From Plasmodiophora brassicae (lineage: Eukaryota > Endomyxa: Phytomyxea > Phytomyxea > Plasmodiophorida): DNA of 64,000 nucleotides. Shown in pieces: positions 9,476 through 19,537 of the stretch. The DNA is taken from contig CP145410.1 of the NCBI GenBank assembly GCA_036867785.1, forward strand, positions 1,550,001 to 1,614,000, given 5' to 3'. The notes under the pieces are model-generated. The model did not search any database and was not told the origin of the DNA. It was given only the letters and a program-made list of their open reading frames with translations. Every line of letters starts with the position of its first letter. The stretch's first letter is position 1. Both the position numbers and the translations under genes were made by a program.

Positions 9476-11374
9476 TCACATTTGCATCGTGACGAAGCGC
9501 ACGTCGCGCTGCGCCTCGCCACGTAGCCCCTGGACGTAGGCGCGCCTGACGAGCGTGTTCGTCTGCCGGTCGATACCCGTCTGCGTCGCCGCGTCCTTGT
9601 TGCTGTCGTACTTTTGCGTCTCGGCCGACCGCTTCGAATACGTCGACGTCGTCTGCGTGCTGGACGTGGACTTGCGCCTCAGCGCCACCAACTGCAGCGC
9701 CTGTCGCCTGCGATCCCAGTGGTTCCACGCGTACGACTTGTCGATGGCCTCCTCGACGAAATGGACGGGCGTCTCCGTGCCGACGTCGGCGGTCGCGTTC
9801 CGCTCGCCGTACAGCGTCACGTCGTTCCGGTCGGATTCGTCCAGGCCGGTCACGTTCGGGTACTGGTCGTCCAGGTGCAGCAGGTGGATCAGCTCGGTCG
9901 CCGACCGCACCTTGGCGTGCACCTTGCCGAGATGCGTCTCCGGTGACGCCATGAACGCGCTGAGGGCGGCCTGATCCACGCAGGCGTAGTACTTCTGCCT
10001 GTAGTGCACCAGGCCGAGGTGCGGGTCGCCCGGCAGCAGCAGGCCATCGCGCCAGGCGATCGTCCACGGGCAGTACCCGTCGAACTCGATACGATGCTCC
10101 TGCGACGCCTGCACGAGGTCGGGCGCGTGCACCGCCTCGCCTGCCGAAGCCGCCTGCGGTTCGGCGGCGCCGGCAGGTGCCGACCCGGCCTGTGCACTGC
10201 TGCTGCTGCTGCTGCTGCTGCTCAGGATCTGCTCGACGCGCGCCTGATCCTGCAGCAGGTGCAGGTCGTCACTGGCAATGTTCACGGTGAAGTTGCACTT
10301 GAACTTGACGAGCTCGTTCAGGACGGTGCGCTTGGCGGCCAGGTGCGCCTGCTCGACCTGCAGGGCGCGCCACAGGCGCCCCAGGGCGGCGAACCGCGGG
10401 AACACGGCCCGCTTCGGCAGCGATGTCCTCGAGTTGACCATCGACTTGAGCTGCTCGATCTCGGTGTCGATGTGGGCGACCGCGTCCTGCGCCAGCGCGC
10501 TCGTCTGCTGCACGTCCTGGAGCAGGCGCCCGATGAACGACGCGTACTGCTGCCTGTTACGCGCCTCGTCCTGCAGGCGGGCCTGCGGCGACGCGATCGT
10601 GCCGGGGCGCGCGAACTCGACCCGAAGCAGGGTGGCGTACCGTTGGCACATGCCGTCGACCTCGATGCGCTCGGCGTCCAGGTCGGCGGTCAGCGCCGTG
10701 ATGGCAGCGAACACCTGGTCGGGTACGTCGGGGATGGCGGCGCCCCCTTTCCCCAGGTACCGGTTCAACAAGCGAATGCCCAGCGTGATGTCGATCAACG
10801 TGGCCAGCTGCTGGCGCTTCTCGTCGACGGGCATCTGGGCGAACATCAGGACGCGATCCTTGGGCAGGGCCGACTGCATGGCGGCGGCCATCTCCCGCTC
10901 CGTCTGACGGTCCAGCGCAGGCGTGCCGGCGTGCAGCGACAAGACGTCGAAGACGAGCTTGTAGATGGTCGGCAGCTGGCCATCGCTGCGCAGGCGGGCA
11001 GCGAACTCGACGACCTTCTCGATGGCGGCGTCGGTGTCGGCGGTCAGCTTGGCGGCCGCATCGCGCAGCTGGCCCTCGGTCTGCACCTGGATCCCATCGA
11101 TCGCCGCCTGCATCTTGATGGTCTCCATGGCCGGCGAATCCGGGTGCAGGACCCGGGCGGCCGTCATCTCCACGATCGACTGCATCTGCTTGGCCGTCAG
11201 CGGCGCCTCGAACGCCAGGCCGCAGGCCGGGTCCAGCGTCACCGCCCGCAGCGTGTACGCGGCGACCCGTTCCGAGCACGGGCGATGCTGGCGCTGGCAT
11301 CGCTCCGTGATGCGATCCGTGATCTCCTTGAAATGGTCCAGGATCGTGCCGACCGTCGCGATCGGCGACGCCAT
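9476..11374 (-). CDS. CFAP206: Cilia- and flagella-associated protein CFAP206
   Basis: One exon gives 632 aa from the ATG at 11374 (human 622). The C-terminal half carries the family core: YCPWTIAWRDGLLLPGDPHL, then GLVHYRQKYYACVD and the ASPETHLGKV segment. The N-terminal half is helical with coiled-coil character. Between them is a serine run (about residues 404-412) encoded by a triplet repeat. CFAP206 is an axonemal protein at the base of radial spoke 2, so this gene is direct evidence that the organism builds a motile flagellum. The tail is rich in Thr/Gln/Lys and unlike the core. Confidence 0.88.
   Translation of the reverse strand: MASPIATVGTILDHFKEITDRITERCQRQHRPCSERVAAYTLRAVTLDPACGLAFEAPLTAKQMQSIVEMTAARVLHPDSPAMETIKMQAAIDGIQVQTEGQLRDAAAKLTADTDAAIEKVVEFAARLRSDGQLPTIYKLVFDVLSLHAGTPALDRQTEREMAAAMQSALPKDRVLMFAQMPVDEKRQQLATLIDITLGIRLLNRYLGKGGAAIPDVPDQVFAAITALTADLDAERIEVDGMCQRYATLLRVEFARPGTIASPQARLQDEARNRQQYASFIGRLLQDVQQTSALAQDAVAHIDTEIEQLKSMVNSRTSLPKRAVFPRFAALGRLWRALQVEQAHLAAKRTVLNELVKFKCNFTVNIASDDLHLLQDQARVEQILSSSSSSSSSAQAGSAPAGAAEPQAASAGEAVHAPDLVQASQEHRIEFDGYCPWTIAWRDGLLLPGDPHLGLVHYRQKYYACVDQAALSAFMASPETHLGKVHAKVRSATELIHLLHLDDQYPNVTGLDESDRNDVTLYGERNATADVGTETPVHFVEEAIDKSYAWNHWDRRRQALQLVALRRKSTSSTQTTSTYSKRSAETQKYDSNKDAATQTGIDRQTNTLVRRAYVQGLRGEAQRDVRFVTMQM
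10197..10222. repeat. (CTG)n microsatellite inside CFAP206
   Basis: An uninterrupted CTG triplet run on the plus strand reads as AGC codons on the coding strand and makes a polyserine linker. Such runs vary in length, so this site may be polymorphic. Confidence 0.9.
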
Positions 11375-11779
11375 GGCCGGCGATCCTCTCGACGCCGGAT
11401 AGTGGGTACCCCACAAACGATCTCACTGCGCACGCGCCCTACCCGGTGGTGGCCCACACCACGTCGTTCCATGCTGCAGCTGCTGACGGTGCGGTGGCGC
11501 GCGAAAACGGCTGCCCAGTGGCCGACGGGTAGAGCTGCTGCCTCGCCGGCAAGCAGTGACCCCGACCCCGCGGTCAGCAGGACGTTTTGTACCTACTCCG
11601 ACACCTGACAGAGACACGGAATGGTGTTGGTGAGGGGAGGCCCGCGCGACTAATCCGGAATCGCCGTTTTTGGGGCAACACATTGCGAAGTTCAGACCAG
11701 CGACGTCGTTTGTTGCTGTGGGCGGTCCACTCCCCCTTCCGGACGCAGTCGACTGCCAGTCGTCGGCGCCGGGGCAATC
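11375..11779. other. Divergent intergenic region, CFAP206 / WDR44-like
   Basis: About 400 bases separate two divergent start codons. I see no gene and no clear TATA element in it; it must hold both promoters. Confidence 0.5.
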
Positions 11780-13903
11780 ATGGCCGATGATGATGGCGCG
11801 GCCAGGCTGTCGTCATCGGCCGTCCCCGCCCGTCCGGATGACCTGTCGGGGTCCAACTGGGACGACGGTACCGAACCCGGGCCTGCCAGCGTCGCATGCC
11901 CGACCTCAGTGTGCGCCACCACAGATAACGACGACGACGACGAGAAGTTTTTCGACGCCGCCGACAACATTGTCGACGACGCGGAGGGCGCCACGCAGCC
12001 GGCGTCGCCGACCAACCCGACGTCGCTCGTCAATCGTAGTCTGCAGTTTGCAGCAGGTCTCGTCGTGCGCGACCGTATCATCGTCTCCGGTCGCCGATAA
12101 CTGACGCAGCGGCCCCGTCAGACGATTCCGAGTCGGACGGTCTGAGCGACACCGACGACGATGTCAATCCTGCCAATGTCGTCCGGGTACGGTGCCCTGT
12201 TCTGCTGCGGCCAGGAACGACGCCGACCTTGCACGCGCCTGGGCTAAATCGACGATCGGACAGGACGCCGTGGATCCCGTCGCTGAGAGCGCCGCCATTG
12301 TCGCCGACGAGCAGCGCAACCAGCGGGTGAACCTGGAGACGGGCGAGGTGTTCCCCATCGATGACGACCTGCCCGAGTTCGACACGTTCGACACGATCCG
12401 CAGCGCCGACCCGCCACCCGACGTCGACGAGCAGGAGATCAGGGAGAAGAAGATTCGAACGGGGTTCTTTGCGAAAATGCTGCACAGGTACCTGCCGGCC
12501 CTCGTCGTTGTGCTGGCCGCACCCCGGCCCCCCCCGGTTCTTGACTGACTGGATCGCGCACGCGCAGAGCGACCGTCTCTGACGTCCAGGGGTCGAACCA
12601 GGTCAAGGTCAAGTCGCACAAGAAGTCGGAGCTGGACATGTCGGCGCTGAAGCAGCTCCAGGTGCTGAACTTCCACAACGGCCCCGTCTGGACCATGAAG
12701 TGGAGCCCGTGCGGCAACTACCTGGCAACGGCCGGCCAGGACGCCATCATACGGATATGGCTGGTCTGCGGTGGCGATGCCAAGATCGAGGATTCGACGC
12801 TGGTGCCGTCCGCACCGTCCATGAGCGCGTTCGGCCAGCGCGTACTGCACCCGTCGCCCTACCGGGAGTTCGCCGGCCACAAGTCCGACATCATCGACCT
12901 GGCCTGGTCCCGTTCGTCGTTCCTGCTGTCCGCGGTAAACAACCAGCAATGGTCCCGGTGCGCCTTGCGCTGCTCGGCACTGATCACGAATCACATGGCT
13001 CTGTGTTAGTCAATGGACAAGTCGGTACGCCTGTGGCACGTGTCGCGGACGCAGTGCCTGTCGTCGTTCCAGCATGCCGACTTCGTGACGGCCGTGGCGT
13101 TCCACCCGACGGAATCGCGACGGTTCCTGTCGGCGTCGTTCGACAAGAAGCTGCGCATGTGGGACATCCTGGACCATCGTGTCATCGACTGGGCGCAGAC
13201 GCCGCTCATGATCACGGCGGCGGCGTTCAATCCGAGCGGTCGCCTGACGGCCGCCGGCCTGTACAACGGCCAGGTCGTGTTCTACCAGAGCGACGGCCTG
13301 AAGTACTTCACGCAGATCGATTGCCGGAACCGGCACGGCAAGCACAAACGTGGGCGCAAGGTCACCGGCCTACAGTTCACCGGCGACGGCAAGCAGATCC
13401 TGATCAGCACGAACGATTCGCGCGTCCGCCTCTACGACATGGACGACTACTCGATGACGATGAAGTTCAAGGGCCACGAGAACGAGTCGCTGCAGATCCG
13501 GGCGCACTTCAGCGAAGACTACCAGTACATCATCAGTGGCAGCGACAATTCCGACATCTACGTCTGGTCCACCAGCAAGGACTACACGTCCGCCATTAAG
13601 GTACGCATGCGCCCTCCCGGTCGGGAACGCCCAGCGTGCAATAACGGGGGAATGCCAATGCCGTCGTTGTCGTTTCAGGGTCCCAGCATCATGCGCAAGT
13701 CCAACGACCGCAACGACTCGTACGAGTATTTCAAGGCGCACAGCGGGATCGTGACGGTGGCGTTGCTGGCGCCGGAGCGGACGCTGCTGTTTGCGACGCG
13801 CGCGGCACCGGCAGGCGGCCCCATCAGGCATATCATTGTATCGTCCGGGTACGACGGGCGCATAAAGGTGTTCGAGAACAGAGGCGACCCGGTCAAGATC
13901 TAA
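11780..13903 (+). CDS. WD40-repeat protein, WDR44-like
   Basis: Six exons (11780-12056, 12122-12186, 12264-12487, 12568-12934, 13010-13600, 13679-13903) give 582 aa. The N-terminal ~190 residues are acidic. The segment VKVKSHKKSELDMSALKQL just before the first blade and the opening GPVWTMKWSPCGNYLATAGQD are typical of WDR44 and its plant relatives. Seven WD-type blades follow, with DKSVRLWHV and DKKLRMWDI in the middle. WDR44 binds Rab11 in animals and acts in endosome recycling; whether this protein does so is inference. The last intron (13601-13678, phase 0) has 78 bases and no in-frame stop, so an unspliced form would add 26 residues. Confidence 0.85.
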
Positions 13904-14022
13904 ACCAGAAACGACAGCGCTGTGTACACTACCACTAAACTACAACGTTCGAGATCATCCTGCTCATCGCGTCCCCGTCGGCGCCCTTCTCCCCCATATA
14001 TGCATCCCTGCTCTGTACCCAA

Positions 14023-15261
14023 TCATAACGGGTCGAACTCCATGATCAGGACCTGCCTCGTCATGCGCGTCGGCAGGGCGACCGAGTCATCGGAATCGGT
14101 GGCGGATTCGTCCGGGTCCTCGGCGGTCAGCTCGGATCGCCACTGCGAGCGCGCCTCGACCAGCGTGCCGTTCTTGGCCACGTAGACGAGACGGGCGAAG
14201 TGCATGGTCGTGCACCCTTGCACCCAGCAGCGTATGAAGTGATGGGCAATGTCGCGCCAGCTGACCGGATGGAACAGCTTCCAGAAGTTGGGCAGGAACA
14301 TGCCGAGCATGGACTCCTGGTGCACGGTCGATCGGCTCTGCAGGTCGTCGTTCGTGTACCCCAGCAGGGCGCGGGCAGCGCCGTTCAGCGTCGCCCGGGC
14401 ATCGTTGGACTGCCCCGTCGAGCAGATGTAATAGGTCAGGGTCGGCACCGACTGCTGCTGCTGCTGGCACGGGGACATCGGCGACGCCACGAGGCCATTA
14501 TACTCGGCGCTGGGCGTCGGCACCGTAACGGGCCAGTCGGCACGGCTGCGCCGGACGTCGTTGTAGATCCAGCGGACGTCAGTGGGCGTCAGCACGCACC
14601 GGACGATTCGCAGGTAGGCGTTGAGGATGTCGGGCGGCAGGCTGCGTACGAGATCGGGTGGGAACGCGCGGTGCCCGTACTTGATGGCCTTGGTCAGCAT
14701 CTCCGGGATGCAGGTCGGCGTGCCGACCGGCGTCAGCACGGGCAGCACGGGATCGGGCGCCGGCTGCCAGTACCTGCCGACCTGGGCGACGACCTGCCCG
14801 CAGTGGCCCTGCATGTGCCATGAGTTCCAGGGGTCGCCGCAGGGTCTACCGGTCGAGCGCCGACTCACAGCGGATGCCGGGTCGCCCCGGCTGGCGATGC
14901 ACATGTCGTCCAGGTGCAGGCGCACGCATCGGGAGCAGGGCGTCGTCGCCTCACAGCGCACCTTGCTGCGCGCGCATGGGCCGCACGCGGCGGACAGGCG
15001 TGGGCCGAGCGGGCGCCGCCGAACGCACGGTGCGGGGTCGGCGCAGATGGCGCCCCGACGCTCGCACCGATCGCAGGGACGGTTGCGATCGCACGCCGCC
15101 TTATGCCGCTTACACAGAGCGCAGGCTGGACGGCGCCCGGCAGCGACCTGGGCGGCATCGTCGCCCCCCGGCAGGACAAGCGCTGTCATGCCGTTCGTCG
15201 GTGAGGCGGGGCGGCGCGCTATGCAGAGATGAGGAGCGCCAATGACCACGGCAGTCTGCAT
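14023..15261 (-). CDS. Zinc-cluster transcription regulator with two Cys6 motifs and PAS-like domain
   Basis: Numbered from the ATG at 15189, the first motif is a perfect Zn2Cys6 cluster (Cys 23, 26, 33, 39, 42, 49; spacing 2-6-5-2-6). Twenty residues later a second one follows (Cys 69, 72, 79, 85, 88, 97) with the last spacing widened to 8. A PAS-like region lies near the C-terminus (TGQSNDARATLNGAARALLG through LVYVAKNGTLVEARSQW), the pairing seen in the Ert1/AcuK gluconeogenesis regulators of fungi. It probably binds DNA as a transcription factor. The frame is open upstream of 15261, and a TATA-like CATATTTAG lies at about 15433-15441 on this strand. Start could be 15261 or 15189. Confidence 0.78.
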   Translation of the reverse strand: MQTAVVIGAPHLCIARRPASPTNGMTALVLPGGDDAAQVAAGRRPACALCKRHKAACDRNRPCDRCERRGAICADPAPCVRRRPLGPRLSAACGPCARSKVRCEATTPCSRCVRLHLDDMCIASRGDPASAVSRRSTGRPCGDPWNSWHMQGHCGQVVAQVGRYWQPAPDPVLPVLTPVGTPTCIPEMLTKAIKYGHRAFPPDLVRSLPPDILNAYLRIVRCVLTPTDVRWIYNDVRRSRADWPVTVPTPSAEYNGLVASPMSPCQQQQQSVPTLTYYICSTGQSNDARATLNGAARALLGYTNDDLQSRSTVHQESMLGMFLPNFWKLFHPVSWRDIAHHFIRCWVQGCTTMHFARLVYVAKNGTLVEARSQWRSELTAEDPDESATDSDDSVALPTRMTRQVLIMEFDPL

Positions 15262-15751
15262 GATGGCGAAAGTGCGCAGGGCCCCAGGGTCGAGCCTGGG
15301 CGCCGGATTTAGATCAGCGCGAAACCCCGGATCGGGTTGGCCAACCGGCCACGCTGTCCGTCCGCGGGGCCGGCTCGGCCAATGGCACTGCCACCCTCCA
15401 ATGGCCCCCGGGGGCCTGGCAGGGGGCGGCGGCCTAAATATGGAGCTGCGCCTGACCACTGCCCTGTCGGAAGGTTCCCAGCGGCAGGCCAAGCGCGCGC
15501 CCTTTCGCATCGGGCCGTATACACCGGTCCGACTCCCTCGGAACGGTGTCCGCCTCGCGACACACACAGGGGACAAACGATCGTTGGGTCCCCTGTATCC
15601 GACAGCAGTTGTGCAACCTTATGGGCATGGTCAACCTGTCCAGAAGTCGCTGGCGGCGAACGGCTGGCAGGCCAGCGCGACCAGGTGACGGGCGCGGATT
15701 GTCGCGGCGGCCGGGTGCACCGGATACTACGACGACGGAGTGCGTGGCTGA
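15262..15751. other. Divergent intergenic region, zinc-cluster regulator / Derlin
   Basis: About 490 bases between divergent starts. It holds the TATA-like element for the regulator near 15437. Frames open on both strands here show no family features. Confidence 0.5.
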
Positions 15752-16514
15752 ATGGCGCCGTCGATCGAGGAATGGTGGGCCGAGATCCCGCCGGTCACCA
15801 AGGCGCTCATGATCGCAGCGATAGGGACGACGGCCGTCGTATCGCTCGGTATTGTGCACCCGGCCGACCTGTACCTGGACACGCACGCCGTCGTCAGGCA
15901 CGTGCAGGTGTGGCGCCTGCTGACCTGCTTCTCCTTCCTGGGTACCATCGGCATCGGATGGTTCCTGCAACTCTACATAATGTATGCGCACGGCCAGGGC
16001 GACGTTATCAATTTCCATCCCGGCTGATTCGCCTGCTCGTGTCAGATCGAAATACGGTGCAACGTTGGAGAAGGAGTATTTCCGCGGGGCGACGTCCCGC
16101 GCCGATTTCGTATTCATGCTGGTGTTTAGCGCCAGCGTTCTCGTCCTGGCATCATTGGTCGTACCCGGCCTGTACTTCCTGGGGCCCTCGCTCGTCACCG
16201 TCCTCATCTACGTCTGGAGCCGTTCCGACCCGCACACCCCCGTGACGTTCTTCGGGTTCCGGTTCCAGGCCTGGCAGGTCCCGTTCCTTCTGATGGTGTT
16301 CCACGTCCTGATGGGCGGGTCCGCCCTGCCCGACATTGTCGGCATCCTGGCCGGGCACGCCTACTACTTCAGCACGACCGTCGTCCCCAGGGCGTACGGC
16401 GTCACGCTGGTCAAGACGCCCGCGTTCCTGATCGGCCAGCTGGCGCAGGAGGGCCCGGCACGAGCGGGCATGTCGTGGCGGCGCACTGGCCAGGGCCACC
16501 GCCTCGCCGACTGA
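15752..16514 (+). CDS. Derlin, ER-associated degradation membrane protein
   Basis: Exons 15752-15981 and 16046-16514 (64-base intron) encode 232 aa. The first exon carries the first membrane helix and the WRLLTCFSFLG signature (WRL/I-x-T motif of Derlins). The second begins near KYGATLEKEYFRG and includes ADFVFMLVF, LIYVWSRSDP and FFGFRFQAWQVPF, then a LVKTPAFL segment near the C-terminus, all in family order. Derlins are rhomboid pseudoproteases that help move misfolded proteins out of the ER. No rhomboid Ser/His pair is expected or seen. The tail is short and lacks an obvious p97-binding SHP box. Confidence 0.87.
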
Positions 16515-16880
16515 TACAGGGGCCGGCCCGCCCGACGACCGCCCCCGGGGGGTGTACCTGTACCGACATACAAAACATCGCGGGGGCGATCCGCAGATTT
16601 TAGGTGCGATTTTTTGCGGGGTGCTGCCCAGTGTTCTAAATTTGTCGACCCCGGGCCCGCCGGGTAGAACGAGCGGGGTGGTGTTGTTCGTGGGTCACTC
16701 ACACCGTGTCATCACGATCGCCGATCGGGATCAGGCGGCAGCGGCGCATCGGGGGCGGCTGGTGCGCGCGCGCGCAGCATTGTCGTCGCCCGTGGGCTGC
16801 TCCGTCGCCCCCCCGTAGCCCCTAGCGCGAATCGGCAGCAACGTTGAGCGTCGCGTGTCGCTGACGACGGGCTCCGAGAC
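16515..16880. other. Intergenic region upstream of the GCK-III kinase
   Basis: A GC-rich stretch with CCCGGGCCCGCCGGG near 16653 and short T runs; it must include the kinase promoter. I see no gene. Confidence 0.45.
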
Positions 16881-19378
16881 ATGGCCATGGCGGCGCCCGA
16901 TGCGCCGTCGTCCATGCCGCCCGCCGAACGGTACCAAAAGCTGGCCAAGATTGGCAAGGGGTCGTTCGGCGACGTCTTCAAGGGGTACCGCACGCCCCGC
17001 TCCGATGTACTGCTTGTATACCGGGCGGCACTGATACTCGGCATTCCACCGTAGTCTGGATCGGGTGACACAGGGCATCGTCGCCATCAAGGTGATCGAC
17101 CTGGAGGCCGCCGAGGACGAGATCGAGGACATCCAGCAGGAGATCACGGTCCTGTCGCAATGCCATTCGCCCTACATCACGCAGTACTACGGGTCGCACC
17201 TGTCCAATTCGGAGCTGTGGATCGTCATGGAATACCTGGGCGGCGGGTCCATACTCGACCTGATGGAGGAGGCCCCCCTGGAGGAGGTCTACATTGCCAT
17301 CATATTGCGGGAGATCCTCAGAGGCCTCGAGTACCTGCACGACAACGGGAAGATCCATCGGGACATCAAAGGTCCGTTGGCGACGATCCCAATCCACAGT
17401 GTCCGCGCCGCCCATGTCCCCTAACCGTTCGACGTGCGGCAGCCGCCAACGTTCTCCTGTCGTCCAAGGGCGAGGTCAAGCTCGCTGACTTTGGCGTCGT
17501 CGGCCAGCTGTCCAACACGGTTGGCGACTCGCGGGCGCGGTTGATTGCTCCCGGCGGCGCTGACCGCCCGGATGCCTGCAGATGCGGAAGCGGAACACGT
17601 TCGTGGGGACGCCGTTCTGGATGGCCCCCGAGGTCATCCAGCAGTCGGACTACGACGAGAAGGCGGACATCTGGTCGCTGGGCATCACGGCGATTGAGAT
17701 GGCGACCGGCGAGCCGCCGTTCGCCAACATCCACCCGATGCGCGTGCTCTTCATCATCCCGAAGCAGAAACCCGCCCGCCTCGAGGGCAACTTCTCCAAG
17801 CACTTCAAGGACTTTGTCGAGAAGTGCCTGCAGAAGGAGCCGGCGAAGCGGCCGTCCGCCAAGGAATTGCTTCGTCATAAGTTCGTCCGCAATGCCAAGA
17901 AGATCTCGTGCCTCGTCGACTTGCTCGAGCGCGTCTCGCAGGACCGCACCGTTGGCGTAAGCCGGACCTAGGACGTTGGCGAAAGGCTCCCGCCCTCCTG
18001 ACTCTGTTCGTTGTAGGTCGACCGCGACGACCAGCAGTACGGGACGTTACGGGAGCAGAACGCGCCCGACGACACGTGGCTGTTCAACACGATCAAGGCG
18101 GCGCCCAGTGAGGACAACGCGGACGTCGACGATGACAAGGACGACGACGGCACCGAGGATGTGTTCGCGTCCGCCCACGAGGGCGAGCTCGGCGACGGCC
18201 TCGGGACGGTGCGCATGCGACCGTCGGCCATCAGCGCGTCCACGGCCCCGTCTCACGTCGAATCAACGGAAAGCATGGCGACGGGAAGCACCGTGTACCA
18301 CGGTGAGGGATAACCTGGACCCTCGCGGCAACCGACCTGCGTTCCTGACCCGTGTCATGTAGCGAATGCCGCCAGCGGTGACGAGAGCTTCGAACCGTTC
18401 GCCAGCGACGACGACCCGTACGGGACCATCAGACGCGTCCCGGGGCCGAAAGGTAACGTTCTGCTGCGCTGCGTTTCGATGCTGGCCATCACTGATGCTG
18501 TGTGTGTCTTCTCTCCCCCTGTCCGTTTCCTCGTTAGGCCAGTTCGACCCGAACGACCCGTTTGCGTACGCAGGCGACAGCGATGGCGAAGACGGTCCAT
18601 CGATGTACGGGACCGTCCGGGCGACGCCTGCCGACAAGCAGGGTACGGTGCGCGGCGCCCCATCGGATGCCTCGGCGGCGAAGAAGGGCCTGCTGTCGAG
18701 CAGCAAGCAGGCGGCGGCCGCGGCCAACGCCCGATATCGTGACGATGCGCCTCCGGACGACGCCGAGCCTGACATCGACGTGTCGTTCGTCGTCAGTGGA
18801 GCCGCGGCCGACGAGAAGGTCACCGAGGCCGTCGACGACGACGACGAGTCGTTCCTCGACGCGGTCATCGGGCCAGCCATATCGTCGATCGCGTCCGGCT
18901 CCAGCGGCAGACTGGCGCGTGCGCTCGACGACCTTCGAGCAGCATTCGACGAGCTGGAGGACGCGAAGCCCGGTGCCTGCAAGGAGTTCCTGGACCGGGC
19001 CGCCCGGCTGACGATGACGACGACAAGGACGACGACGTCCCAGAAAGCGTCACAGCAACATCTACCGCCGCCATCAAAGTCGTTACCGCGGGGAGGCACA
19101 TCGCCGCCGTCTGCCTCGGCGACGCTGTCGCCGCAGAAGGCGTCGCCAGCGCCTGCGGTCGCCCGCCTGGCGCATGCCATATCGGACGGGGGCCAGGGAT
19201 CGGCCCAGCAGGCCGACGTGGACGAGCACACGACGACCCAGTCGGTGCGAAGCCCCGAGCCCGGCATGTTCAACGCCCTTTTAAACAGGTATGGTCCCAG
19301 CGGCGGCGCTGCTGTTGTGATGCCCGTCCCGCCAACCGCTGACACTGCCCTGCTGCTAGATGGAAGAACGTAAGCTAA
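16881..19378 (+). CDS. Ste20-type GCK-III kinase (MST3/MST4/STK25, Sid1 group)
   Basis: Exons 16881-16984, 17055-17371, 17443-17519, 17582-17956, 18017-18302, 18363-18452 and 18538 onward. Kinase motifs are complete: [11 protein letters not shown] loop, VAIKVIDLE lysine, HRDIKAANVLL catalytic loop, DFGVVGQL, and the activation segment [18 protein letters not shown]. Its wording is that of the GCK-III subgroup. The ~350-residue tail is acidic and low in complexity with a helix ([18 protein letters not shown]) that could be the partner-binding region used by this subgroup in STRIPAK complexes. The 3' end is ambiguous: an unspliced frame stops at 19371-19373, while removing a 71-base intron (19289-19359) gives a tail LLNRWKNVS ending at 19378. 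Confidence 0.88.
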
Positions 19379-19537
19379 GTCTCTGAAAATGTGTTGTCTG
19401 GCAATACAAAACCCTATCCAATGTCAGTCGGGGCAGCGATCGCGGGGTCGGCTGACGACCGCGACCCGGAGAAGGTCGGACGTTTGGGCAGCGCCAGTCC
19501 TGAAATAAACAGGCGCGCCGCTTGGAGCCATTTACAA

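Noticed and set aside
10004-11608. 534-codon open frame on the plus strand
   Set aside because: Antisense shadow of CFAP206 produced by high GC; no family features, while the opposite strand is firmly identified.
16881-19378. Kinase first considered a Hippo/MST1-2 homolog
   Set aside because: The activation-segment wording [16 protein letters not shown] and the absence of a C-terminal SARAH-like domain point to GCK-III instead.
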